In this document: positions 52,017-62,394 of the stretch, one piece after another
How positions within the stretch are numbered: position 1 is the first letter of the stretch
Layout of the letters: every line of letters starts with the position of its first letter
Assembly: GCF_037126465.1 (NCBI RefSeq)
Contig: NC_088209.1
Coordinates: forward strand, 21,767,146 to 21,831,145
Source of the DNA: Ornithodoros turicata
Taxonomy: Eukaryota; Arthropoda; Arachnida; Ixodida; Argasidae
Direction of reading: 5' to 3'
DNA length: 64,000 nucleotides
Translations under genes and position numbers: made by a program
Notes under the pieces: generated by a model
What the model was told of the DNA's origin: nothing
Seen by the model: the letters and a program-made list of their open reading frames with translations, nothing else
The model's database searches: none

Positions 52017-53522
52017 TTTCACGTTGCACTTATGACCTTAACTTGTTCTGACCTTACATTGTAGTGGCACAGTCCACCATAGTGTTACAATCTCACTTGT
52101 ATGCTCAATCTGAGAAACGGATCCTGCCCCAAATGTGAGATTAATGAAGTACTGAAGCCACCCCTGGTTACATTTGAAATGGTGGCTATACGATGACGTA
52201 CGACAACTCAAGATAACTGGAACAAGGTGAACAATGCTACGCAACAGGAAAGGAAAGATAAGGAAACGGACTTCCTAAACTGCCCCACCCGTGGGACACT
52301 TGCGAACACGAAGTATATGTCCTCCATCACTGTGGTGCCCGTGAACGACAACGTTCCTGATTGCGTTTGTCAATAGGCAAAGCCATAGCAACTCCTATGA
52401 GTTTGTGAGCACTACTTGATCCTCCGACAAACTCATCGTTGCAGCGTCTGAATATCCAAGCTCTTGGAACATTTCCGTACGGGCCCAATATTGCCTTCTC
52501 GTCTTTTACCGTTTTGCTCCTTCTAGTTAGTAGCTAGCAACCAATTAATGCACACTACCAGGTCCTATATTCTGTGACCAACGTATACATAATGTTTTCC
52601 TGTCGTCATGTTCCCTCCACAATCTATCCCCCGCCTAGGCCTGCGAAAACAATGCACAAAACGGAACAAACGGAACTGTGTTGCTCTAAACCTCTTGTGT
52701 GGCCATACTAAGCTTGTTTGTCGTCGAAAGGTCTCCACTTTACGAGAGTGGATTTTTTTAACGCGATAGTGGAAGGTATGTTGGAACGTATAACGTAGAA
52801 TAATTCACTTGAAGTTCGTGCTTGTACACAGATAAGAGGACATATATCTATGGTTGTAGTATTCTGTTCTTTATATTTTTTCACATTGGGGTAGAAATCG
52901 CGAATATTATGCCTAAGCCTAAAGCCCAAGAGCTTACGTTCCCGTTCCCAAGCCTTGAGGGTCGGAAGGTAAGTTTCGTGAATGTGATAGTGAGCGCATG
53001 GGAAATTAACTTCTGCACACTTAGGTTCAACCAAGTACCTTTTTTTTAGCAAGGCTCGACTGTTTTAAGCATTAGGCTGAATAGGCTGGGACTGGAGATG
53101 AGCTGTACAGCCGATATTCTGCTCGATGGCTGAGCATACACCGAGGAGTGTAAAGGGACATTTACGGCTGAAATTCATCAGAAGGGTACTCATGAATGCG
53201 TACCCACGTGCCAGACGTACCTCCTTTATTCAAAAATTCCATTACGGACCAATTCCATCGAATTATCATGCCTTGGCTTGTGGTCGACCAGAACACCACA
53301 GTCATTTCAAATTCGTAGTGGACAACACTGGTGTGCTTGGTGGCTCGTGATCACAAAACTCGGCACACCGTCAGCCAGCCGTAGGCAACAGCCCCAACCG
53401 GACATACAGGACAACCAAAGGGCTAAGAGCTTTTGTATTCAGAAAAGGCTCATAAACGTTGGGGGGGGGGGGTGCTTCTGGAAAGCCGCCATTAGAGGGC
53501 ATCATGCTTGATCGACACGTGT

Positions 53523-53933
53523 TGTGGGTGGGGCAAAAACCTTGAGAAGCCAGGCGCTCGCTGACCCTGGGACAGTTTGCTGGGTTTGGGCCTCACGGCA
53601 TTTACTGCAGTCGAAGGCAATAAACGCTGTTCTTGGTTTTCATTCTTGTTGTGCTGTGCCTTCCTTTTGTCGTGGGACGGACGGGTTTTGATCAGGCAGT
53701 GGGAATTAGCTTCCCACAACTGGCGTCCAACGTGGGGCTTCTTTGCCTGTGCCTGGAGGTTGGCGTTTCTTCCTTTCGTCCTCTGGTGTCCACGCTGGAT
53801 TCTGGTCCTTTGTTTCCAGCGAAATGTCTAAGATAAATAAAACCTCGTTGTTCGTTAGATTTTGTTGTGCTGTGCCTTCTTCTATCGTGGGACGGACAGG
53901 CTTCGCCCCGGGAGCAGGAATTAGCTTCCCACA
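53523..53933 (+). mobile_element. Miniature, internally deleted LTR retrotransposon
   Basis: The 5' LTR is 53523-53718 (tgtggg ... cccaca). Two bases later a primer-binding site complementary to tRNA-Lys (tggcgtccaacgtggggc, one change from the usual form) lies at 53721-53738. A second, partial LTR copy ends cccaca at 53933; from ttgttgtgctgtgcctt onward it matches the 5' LTR. Six-base flanks acgtgt at 53517-53522 and 53934-53939 are identical. No gag or pol. Confidence 0.75.
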
Positions 53934-54333
53934 ACGTGTTTTGTGAGCTGACAAATATACCAATAATTTGTGTGGTGGATGTGTTTGCGTTGTTGTCGTG
54001 TTTTTATATTGCGGCATCTATTTCTTCTATTGAAGAATGGAGGATGGAAAGAAGCGCAATGTCCGACAAAACGCCGGACCAGCATTCAAAAATATTACTG
54101 CTCTGGTTGTAAAACGAAGAGCAGGCTCAATGTGTTGTCTCCTTTCCCGGCGAACATTGTGCTATTTTTTTTTTTGAAGAATTTTCTGCTGGTATAGCCG
54201 TTATAGGCTGATTTTTCTGAGCGTTTCTATGGTACATGTTTGTACAGGTTGGGACAAAAGTTTACGGCACACGCGAGCGACGTATTCTTTCTCCGGTGCG
54301 ACACCCTAGCGGCTGCCGGAAGCGAGTGAGTTC

Positions 54334-54476
54334 ACTGTTTCGGAGGGGTGGAAGGGTGCGCTGTTAGCGACACACAGCGGTAACTTGTACTTCCCAGGCA
54401 CGCATAAGCGACACTGGAACCTGGAACCACCACTGTGTGTCGCTAACAGCGCATCCGTCCACCCCTCCGAAACAGT
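54334..54476. repeat. Inverted repeat, about 45-bp arms
   Basis: Arms contain ctgtttcggaggggtgga and gcgctgttagcgacacac, and their complements, around a loop of about 50 bases. Confidence 0.55.
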
Positions 54477-54689
54477 CTTCTTGTGTTTTTCTTTACTTTG
54501 TCTTGTTTTTCTAGTGCATCCTGGGCCATCAATGGGATTTAATTACCTCTCTGTTCTCCGTCATGCAGCCTGTGAGACGAATGCAAAAGTGAAGCGGTGC
54601 AAGTTGTACTCTCCAAAAGGAATACAAAAGTGCTTCCCTTTTACACTGGATGCAAGGGGTGCGGCGCAAAGACCAAACCTATTGAACCG

Positions 54690-54835
54690 ATGAGTCTGCG
54701 AAGGACCAGGCGCGTGTCAAGCGAATTGTTCGACGCTTTCAAGGCCTCTCGAAGCTCGGAGCTCAAGAGACTGGTTTTCTACAAGTCCCGACGGAAACTA
54801 GCTGCCCTGCCTCGCAGGACGGCTTCTGTTAGGTT
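54690..54835 (+). pseudogene. Fragment D of the small membrane-protein family
   Basis: About 145 bases match the part of gene B around 46205-46360 that encodes the charged helix, starting at the shared gaaggaccaggcg and continuing past the shared gcctcgca. No start, membrane helix or long open frame accompanies it. It sits about 200 bases upstream of copy C and is a truncated tandem copy. Confidence 0.6.
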
Positions 54836-55039
54836 CCCCTTTTCTTGCCCTTTTCTGCTTTCTTTCTGCCAATAAATTCCACCACCACCCCTTGGTAGAT
54901 CCTTGGTAGACGATAAGTGACTTGGAAGAAGAAGCTGCCGAAGATGCCAAGGTAACCCACGCGCCACGCTCAATCGCGTATCGTCCTTCGAATGAACATT
55001 GGTGTCAACCACTGGAGCTCCCCCTCGTTGGTTCTGCCT

Positions 55040-55540
55040 ATGACGGACGCGACAAACCCTACAGAGGTCGACGTCCCTGAGGAGAAAGGCCGGCTAGACT
55101 CGCAGCACCAGGAGTCGTCTCTACTGATCCGACTGTCATTTGACGGCGTCGCCATGGCCACCATCGTGGTTGGCTGCTTCCTCATGCTCGGGTTTTCGCT
55201 CAAGAGAGACGAGGAACTTCTCGGCGTACTGGACCGCTACCGAGATCACCTGGACCGGATAGGCTCAGTGGCTAAACAGAGCAGAGAGTCTATGAAGGAC
55301 CAGGCGGATGTCAAGCAAATCCTTCGACGCGTTGTAGGCCTGTTGAAGCCCGAAGTTCCAGAGGCTGTCTTTCTACAAAGCCCGACCGACGCTGCAGACC
55401 TCGCAGGACACCCTCTATTACGCACAGTCGACACCGCCCTGCGCACGAGCTCCAGGGGAAGGAGGGCATCCTGGATAGCTTGTCAAGAGTGGCAATGCGA
55501 ACATAAGCTTACAACCGTTAGAAAAACTAGCTGTTCGTGA
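55040..55540 (+). CDS. Small type II membrane protein C (166 aa), same family
   Basis: Met 55040 aligns with the Met of copy B (MTDATNPTEVDVPEE against MADARNPAEVDVPEE); an in-frame ATG at 54992 is the alternative. It has an acidic N-terminus, the identical membrane core VAMATIVVGCFLMLGFSL (about 37-54), KRDEEL, LDRYRDHL and a basic region. Relative to B, sequence near 55500 is shortened and the frame ends at 55540. Downstream DNA to about 56400 still resembles the remnant outer domain of B but carries its own nonsense codon (TAA 55743-55745 where B has GAA). It is intronless and lies beyond the opsin terminal exon. Function unknown; it could be a truncated but expressed form. Confidence 0.5.
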   Translation: MTDATNPTEVDVPEEKGRLDSQHQESSLLIRLSFDGVAMATIVVGCFLMLGFSLKRDEELLGVLDRYRDHLDRIGSVAKQSRESMKDQADVKQILRRVVGLLKPEVPEAVFLQSPTDAADLAGHPLLRTVDTALRTSSRGRRASWIACQEWQCEHKLTTVRKTSCS

Positions 55541-56407
55541 AAGCGACATCTTTCAACCGCGATACAAAGCGGATCATACGACGACGGGAATTCAGGCTGA
55601 TTTAGCTTCACCTTCACTTGGTACCGGTAACTGTAGTGTGGATTGCACTGTATCACTTCAAATCCTCGAAGATACCCTTGAAATATTAGTCAACAGCAGC
55701 GTGCATGCAGTTGTTGCAGAGATGGCTTTGAGCGTGAAAACATAATATCTTGTGAGTAAATTCACTTCGAGGAACGCTACGGGTCCTGCTAGAAGACACA
55801 TAGTGTATGGGGACGGTTGGTACATATCCCTTGGCCAGGCGACAAAAGGCGTCGTCGCTGTCTCGTTCCTTTTGTCGCCTGGCCAAGGGTCCTGCTGTTA
55901 GTTCAAACAGTAGCGCCCACCAAGTACTCGAACTGCGAACTTCAGCAGAAGCTTCTAGTGAAGTTACTGGCGCACCAGAGGGTGGCGACGGCATGATACC
56001 TGAATTGTTATTGAAAACTTTGAATTCCAGTCAAGAGACGGGCAACACCACGCACGCGCATAAAAATACCACTGCAGGCCCACCAGGGAACACATTGACT
56101 TGCGATGGAAACACCACTGGACCTACGGATGCCGACAGCCAATTACTCAAAAACACATTGTAGCCCCTCGATCGAAAGGACAACTACAGATTCGTTGAAA
56201 ATTGCGACTGGAAAAAGTTCTATTAGCAACTATACAGCGGACAGCAGCCATGCACAGGTATCTACGACACCTGTTGCGTCTATGGTGTATCCATCATCGA
56301 CTGCTCTGCAAACCATTAGTTCAGAGAATAGCAGCAGGTCACAAGAGCAATCTGCCTATCTACGACACCAAAATGCCAACCAAATGATGCGTCCACCTCC
56401 TCTATAA
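55541..56407 (+). pseudogene. Remnant outer domain of membrane protein C
   Basis: Homologous to 46560-47280, with Ser/Thr-rich coding-like sequence in several frames. It is broken by TAA at 55743-55745, and a 22-bp inverted repeat (55828-55889) lies where B has none. Interpreted as a decayed ectodomain. Confidence 0.45.
55828..55889. repeat. Perfect 22-bp-arm inverted repeat, 18-base loop
   Basis: Left arm 55828-55849 (starts cccttggccaggcgac), right arm 55868-55889. It lies within the decayed outer domain of membrane protein C and is absent from B. Confidence 0.7.
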
Positions 56408-56429
56408 TGACGTCTCATGACACTCGCGG

Positions 56430-57700
56430 CCTCCTGTAGTTCTTGTTTAGAAGCTTCTGTTGCGAAAAGCTGGTCGTAGCTGCTTCAGATGCGGCGCTGT
56501 GACTATGGGTTCTCTACGAGTTCGTGGGAGGCAATGATGTCACGAAAGCAAAGGTAGTCGCTGTGTAAAATTCGCATTTGCTATGATGTTTAACGTTCTA
56601 ACGCAATCAACACATAATCATATTACTCTCCAATTACCAACCTGTGTCTCAAGTGTGTGTAAGTCGACGTGTGAAAGCGGTGGCCGTCATGCGAAGTGCG
56701 TTATTGTTCTTTTCCCCATGTAGCCACTTGGTAAAGATTTGCCGGGATTCGGGGACTGCGGGACATCAGGGGTACGGCACAGAACTCAAACTGTGGCTCG
56801 TTGTGTGTATGTCCTAAAATCAGTGTTGAATGTGGCTTGAAACCTACAGAGAAGACACTTTTCGGCAATCTTGAAACTCAGTAGAGGTGTGTGTGTGCAT
56901 CTTGAGAGGAACAGTACACTCTTATAAGAGAATAGCATGAGCGATACTCTATGTGTAGCGTATACATAATATACATGATAACTAATATCACAGACCGATA
57001 TATCCAACAATATTCTGATCATTTTACGAAAAACAAATATAATACGACTAGCAATTTAATCAATGTGCATGAGATTACAATACGCGCCATTCGTGATGTC
57101 CTAGTGAGCGATGACCAAATGTGTTAAGAAATGTTAGCCACATGTACAAATAACATTTATTTTAATCGCATATGTAATAAACACGGCTTTATAAATTCCG
57201 AAAACTACACCTATAGGGACGTTCTCAATCAGAGCAGCATACACTGAAAGTGCGAAAGGATCACATTGCGTCACTCACCATGAGTTCTTGTTTGAAGGCT
57301 TCCGTTGCGAAAAGCCCTAGCTGATCGTAGCTGCTTCAGATGGAGGCGCCGTGACTGTGACATCTCTAGGAGTTCATAGGAGACAATCTTTCACGAAAGC
57401 AGTGGTAGGTAGCCGCTGTATAAAATTCGCAATTGCTGCGGTGTTTAACGTTCTAACACAAATAATACAGAACCATATTACTCTCCATGTACCAACCTAT
57501 GTGTTATATGTTTGTGGTGTTAGTCGACGCGTATAGAAGGTGATGGCCACCATGCAAGGGGCGTCGTCGTTCTTTTCCCCATGTAGCTACATGGGAAAGA
57601 TCTGCCGGAATTCGGGGACAGCGAGATATCAGAGGTCACTCAAAAGCTGTGCCCGTTTTGTCTACGCCTTAAAATCTGGTTGGGACCGTGCGAGAATGAG
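56430..57700 (+). repeat. Tandem duplication of the gene C 3' flank
   Basis: Two direct copies of a segment of about 400 bases start near 56430 and 57270, about 840 bases apart. Both share gctgcttcagatg, a stretch with ttcgcatttgct or ttcgcaattgct, and ttcttttccccatgtagc. The interval about 56915-57120 instead matches 47510-47710 behind gene B. This gives three partial copies in the window. Confidence 0.6.
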
Positions 57701-57704
57701 TCGT

Positions 57705-58440
57705 CGTAGCATTCTAACAGTGCTATTTCTCCCAGGAAACGGGTAAACAAAACTACACATTTCATTACTGCATTGTTTGTATTACAATACGAAGTGTAAA
57801 ATACACAGCAACATTCTTGGACCTAAGCACTTACAGTGGATGGCTTTATATATTTATGCACGTGAACCACGTACGTTAAACCACGTACTCGCCATTGTAC
57901 TCGGGAAGGTCGACAGCAATAGTGCCTACCATAGGCATGTGAATAATCCTCCAGTTTTCAAAGTCTCCATGTATGGAGACTCGTACGTGCTACGGTGAGC
58001 TAGAGTACTTTAACGTTTTACCACGAACTAGACTATAGGACTACGTAGATGCCAACTCTAGACGACGTGATGTTACATATGTCGGCACAGTATGGCTGCT
58101 AGCTGGCTTGTAGGGTGTGCACATCGCGGCGCTGCTGTACGCGCTGCCGTACGGGCTACTAGTTTTACGTATTCATGACTTGAAAATCCCAAGTAAAAAC
58201 TCCTAGTCTGTCCACTGTCTCCATGATGTGTCTTGAAAATTTGTTATGTCATATGTCTGTTAGTGAAATCTCAATTTGTTCCTTCGAATCAATACATTTA
58301 TGTGAGCTAAATCTACAAAAAATCGTGGAGTCATGGACTCAGTATAGAAAGGTTATCGCACCTCTCTATCAATAACCTAATGGTAGTGTCCTATACTCCT
58401 TCCCAGGGAGAATATCACAGACGGAAAACGTAGCCGGCGA
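57705..58440. other. Spacer 3' of the second SLC22-like gene, no gene
   Basis: A short hairpin (tctccatgtatggaga near 57964) and nothing else recognised. Confidence 0.4.
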
Positions 58441-58546
58441 CCACAATTCCACGCATCGTGAAATGTGTTTATTTTATCGTTTGCGACTCGTCTATCAGAA
58501 TACATCAATGTCTCGTTGTCACGTGACATTCCTTCTGAAAATTATG

Positions 58547-60490
58547 CTACGAACCAGTCGGCGTGTGCCTGCTTGTGCTCCCAGACGGAGGCAAGTCAAG
58601 CAACATTTTCCTCCGCGCCCCTTCAGCCATCTCTTGGTCGCTTCCTGGAGACTTCGTCGCTTTCGTCTCTGGCAAATGCACAACCAACACGCTGCATGCA
58701 GCCAGGAGGACGCTGATCACGGCGTACGGCGCTGCGTTATCCGTGTAAACCGCCAGTTCTCGTAGGAAAGGCGCCGCCGTTGCTCCGAGCCTTCCAAAAG
58801 CAAACCCTGCACGAGCTCCCAGGCCACTGACCATAACTGGGACGACTTCTACGCTGCACATCATCAACGTGACTGAAGCTGCTGATACAGCGCACCTACC
58901 GATGATGTACAAGATGGCAAAGGACGGGCCGCTCTGGAATAGCATCAAACAGCAGCAGGCGGCCGAACACAGTGCTAAAGAGAAGCTAAGCGTCGCGTTC
59001 CGACCTCGTACAGGAAGAAGCTTGTACACAGCATAGGTTACTGGAAACTGAAGTAGGACAGATGTAATTCGAGCAGTGGGGTGACGAAGTCCGAGACAAA
59101 GCACGAAGCCATATATGGCGAAGACTGTTGAGGTCCAGCAGAGGAAGAGCGTGATCATCGAGAATCTCAGTTGACGGGACAGTATCAAATCTATGAGGCT
59201 CGTTTTGGCGATGTACATCATCTTCCCTTCGTGATGTGCGAGTCCTTTCTTGATGTTGGACCAGCGCTTCTTCGCTTCGTATTCGTAAACGCCGTTGAAC
59301 TGAGAAATCCACAGGACAATTTTCTCGGCTTGACGTATACGCCACGTGGACATGAGCCACACTGGGGATTCCACTAACAGGTAAAAGTTAGATATCAGAA
59401 AAGCCGTCGGTATCATTATGGTGACTTGCGCTGTGAGTCGGCAAGGGCCGTACAGGCGAAAGAACTCGACAAAAGTGAAAGCGCCTCCCATGCCTATTAT
59501 TGCGATAGAATTGTAGTACGCTTTGTAAGGCGTAGTGCATATCTCGAAGAGGAGGATCAACGAGGTCACTTGAACGACACTGGCGGCCATTCCCACCATG
59601 AAGTGAAGAGCGGCAAAGAGCAAGAACGACGTCGCGAAACATTCGGCGAAGCCGCACAGTAGAAGGACAACGATGAACATGCAAATAATGGGCTTCCTCC
59701 CAACCATCTCCGACATGTGCGATGCAATAGGAATAGCGGTTGCAGAACCGACCATATAAAGTGTGGAGATCATGGAAATCAACCAGGCACGGTCGCAGAC
59801 AAGGTCCCACTCGTTCACTATGGTGTGACCGTAGGTGTTCAAGTCATACTTCCAGGAGCTACATTTCGACTCCGATCGGTTCGGTGCCTGTACGTCTAGA
59901 GGAGGTTCGTACTGGACGCATCGTCGATATCTGGCGCTGCTGTCGACGGGGACTCCAATGATTTTCCAGTCGTCATCGGACATATTGGAGTGGGATGATG
60001 GAGGCGCACACCAGTGATCTACATCAGGAGCCAACAGGAGAATGCTAGTATAATGACTCATGTAAACGAATGCCGCCAATTGACAGCAGATGAGGATGAT
60101 TAGCTGGAAACGACCCTGGCCGTAGACACAAGATGGATCAGTGTTTGGGCCGCGAGAGAACATCAGGTCTTCCATGCGAAAGGTGGAGGTGGATGGAACA
60201 GGAGTAACTCCTGCTTTGACCGCTTCTGGGGGACCGTGCTCGATGCCTGCTGGTACTAGGCTTAAAGACCCGCATGGAACCAGAGAAGTCTCTTGAAAAG
60301 GCACGATGGAATAATCCTCCGTTTGGGTCTCCCATGATCGTCGGATGGTTGATGGTTCGTTGCCTTCTTGCTTGGTCGTATTGTTTTCGCGTCCGCAGTG
60401 ATGTGCATCCGATAATCTCGCGTAAGGGCTGAGATACGACTCGATGTATTCGTCTCCGATGGAATCGTTGGCTCTTCCAGTGCCAGGCAT
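58547..60490 (-). CDS. SLC22-like organic ion transporter paralogue, intronless (647 aa)
   Basis: This is a close paralogue of the gene at 16704-18641 with the same architecture: a long polar N-terminus of about 125 residues, TM1, a Cys-rich extracellular loop with NEWDLVCDRAWL, a GRKP loop, ESPVWLMSTWR after TM6, and twelve predicted membrane segments. The frame opens further at 60595, but a TATATA at 60606-60611 puts transcription start downstream of that ATG, so the Met at 60490 (MPGTGRANDS) is chosen. It aligns with MSSSGRANDS of the first copy. No stops or frameshifts interrupt it, so it is probably functional. It points opposite to the opsin and first copy. AATAAA (minus strand) lies at 58468-58473, about 75 bases past the stop. 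The substrate is unknown. Confidence 0.85.
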   Translation of the reverse strand: MPGTGRANDSIGDEYIESYLSPYARLSDAHHCGRENNTTKQEGNEPSTIRRSWETQTEDYSIVPFQETSLVPCGSLSLVPAGIEHGPPEAVKAGVTPVPSTSTFRMEDLMFSRGPNTDPSCVYGQGRFQLIILICCQLAAFVYMSHYTSILLLAPDVDHWCAPPSSHSNMSDDDWKIIGVPVDSSARYRRCVQYEPPLDVQAPNRSESKCSSWKYDLNTYGHTIVNEWDLVCDRAWLISMISTLYMVGSATAIPIASHMSEMVGRKPIICMFIVVLLLCGFAECFATSFLLFAALHFMVGMAASVVQVTSLILLFEICTTPYKAYYNSIAIIGMGGAFTFVEFFRLYGPCRLTAQVTIMIPTAFLISNFYLLVESPVWLMSTWRIRQAEKIVLWISQFNGVYEYEAKKRWSNIKKGLAHHEGKMMYIAKTSLIDLILSRQLRFSMITLFLCWTSTVFAIYGFVLCLGLRHPTARITSVLLQFPVTYAVYKLLPVRGRNATLSFSLALCSAACCCLMLFQSGPSFAILYIIGRCAVSAASVTLMMCSVEVVPVMVSGLGARAGFAFGRLGATAAPFLRELAVYTDNAAPYAVISVLLAACSVLVVHLPETKATKSPGSDQEMAEGARRKMLLDLPPSGSTSRHTPTGS

Positions 60491-60605
60491 GGTTGGTAAC
60501 GTGGATAAAGTGGAAGGTCCAGTGAGAAAAGAGCCCACCACGGCGACGTTCTTCTTCTTCTTCTTCGTCCCACGGAGAATGGCTATTAGCCACAAGGGAG
60601 GGACG

Positions 60606-60611
60606 TATATA
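60606..60611 (-). promoter_or_regulatory. Possible TATA box of the second SLC22-like gene
   Basis: TATATA (palindromic, read on the minus strand) lies about 116 bases upstream of the favoured start at 60490 and only about 10 bases upstream of the ATG at 60595. This argues that the upstream ATG is not in the mRNA. Motif evidence only. Confidence 0.35.
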
Positions 60612-61454
60612 GACGTTCCAAGAAATGATCCGTGTAGGGATTTTCGTCTTCTTCATCTGCCATACCAACGGAACGTCTCGCCTTTACTTTACAAGTATCT
60701 GCTCTACTTTTGTTCAGCAAGGCATGTCATAGTCAATTATTGAAGCTGACAAGTATTATACGCTAACTACGAATACCGGGAAAAGAGAAAAACATGGGTC
60801 AAGCTTTCGCATATTGCCAATCATCTCATCTCCACCACAAACTTTCGTAATGCCGATATTACTGTTGTTTTCCTATGCAATGACATAACACCGCGGCACC
60901 TACTGACCGGCTACTGACCAGGCTACTACACATTCGAATACGATCGATAATTCGATCCGACCGTGTGTACACCAACATGGTGAAATGCACTAGGTGGACG
61001 TCCTGCCCTATATTCATTTAGTTATTGCGGCATGAACACCATCCTTGGCACAGAGGTTGACCGAATCCAAGTAGCCTGCTGTCAGGCTGCAACCTGAGCC
61101 AGTTTCTGCATTGCTACGTTAGCATGAGGCATCCCATAGGTGGTGCTCGCCAAGTATTCTGCACTTGGTTGGCAGATTTTTCGACTCCTTTTGTGGAAAC
61201 CATGATTCCATTTTGCTATCTACTATCCAGTTTTATTCAACATAACCGCAGGACTCATGCAAAACCTGCAACTGCGTTGAATCGAATGCGGGAAGTTGCA
61301 CGGTTCCCGCTTGTCCACAAAGTGCAGCTTACAGGGTTCGCTAAATATAGTATAAATCGTCGCTCTCCCGCGCAGGTAAGTACTATCCTGATATGTATGA
61401 CACACGTATTATTGACTGTGATGCATATGCAACATTTTGGCTAATTCTGCCTCT

Positions 61455-61690
61455 CTAAACTACCAATGCCAACACCATCAGAGTAATATATATTGTTCCT
61501 TCACCCTCATTCGTGATTCCCGTCTTCCACAAAGGAAATTACGCTGTGCCGTGCGGTCAGACTCCGGCGCACGTCACAGAACCCTCAGAAGGACAGAATC
61601 AATCCGAAGGCGTCACTGTGGCGTTGCTCACGATTTACAGTGGTCTCCGGGGATTTCCCTAGGGTGTACACTCCCCTTATTTTTTGCAAC
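61455..61690 (+). repeat. Dispersed block matching 48160-48400
   Basis: Second copy of the block described at 48160, lying about 400 bases upstream of the duplicated opsin exon. The shared order (block, then terminal exon) at both loci supports one duplication event. Confidence 0.45.
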
Positions 61691-62083
61691 CCCCTCCCCT
61701 CCCTTCCCTACATGCACACAATTCCTGAAATTTCTGAGATTGCCCAATACAGCTCGGCTACCAGTCGTATACGCATAGGCATGTATCACTAAAAATCGAC
61801 ACTTTGTCTACGTGTAACGCGCGCGGTATACACAGGAAAATGCGGTAACTATGTAGCATGGCAAACGGTTTGTTTAGTGGGTGTGGGTAATGAGGGTTTA
61901 GCAGCACTTTCCGCTGTCGCATTGCGGGTACACCCGCAAGTTACCCGCGACCCGCGGGAACACAAAATTTTTTTGCCCCGCAAACCACGAAACTGCGCGG
62001 GTCTCTGTGGGTAACCGCGGGTATACCCGCACCCGCGCTCACCTCTAAGCCTAATCACAGTGCTGCGTATTCTTAAATTGCAG

Positions 62084-62394
62084 ATGGTGATACTCATAAT
62101 CCTATCCTTCTTCGCGGCCTGGACCCCTTATGCGCTGCTGTGCATGTGGGTTGTGTTCGGCGACCCCCGTTCCGTGCCATGGATACTTGGTCTTATTCCA
62201 CCGCTATGCGCCAAGACATGCAGCGCCGTAGACCCTTCATCTACTTCTTGAGTAACCCGAAAATACGCGCTGACGTTCGAAAGCTGTTCTCCCGTGAGCG
62301 CAACACGATCCAAGATGTGGCCAGGCCCAAGGACGTCGACACGCCAGAAGGCGACCACGGGGTGACTCCTGACAAAATGTCTTGGCACATGTAA
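62084..62394 (+). pseudogene. Duplicated terminal opsin exon, frameshifted
   Basis: This copy of the exon at 51227-51538 keeps the acceptor (aaattgcag), TM6, and the TM7 Lys (AAG 62213-62215). One C is missing in the DP codons (gaccctt at 62231-62237 against gacccctt in the parent), so the frame changes and stops at 62251. Bases after the deletion still encode the parental tail to 62394 in the shifted frame. About 230 bases of upstream intron (from about 61855) and about 120 bases of 3' flank are also homologous. This shows DNA-level duplication, not retroposition. It could in principle serve as an alternative last exon giving a shortened receptor, but a pseudo-exon is more likely. Confidence 0.85.
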
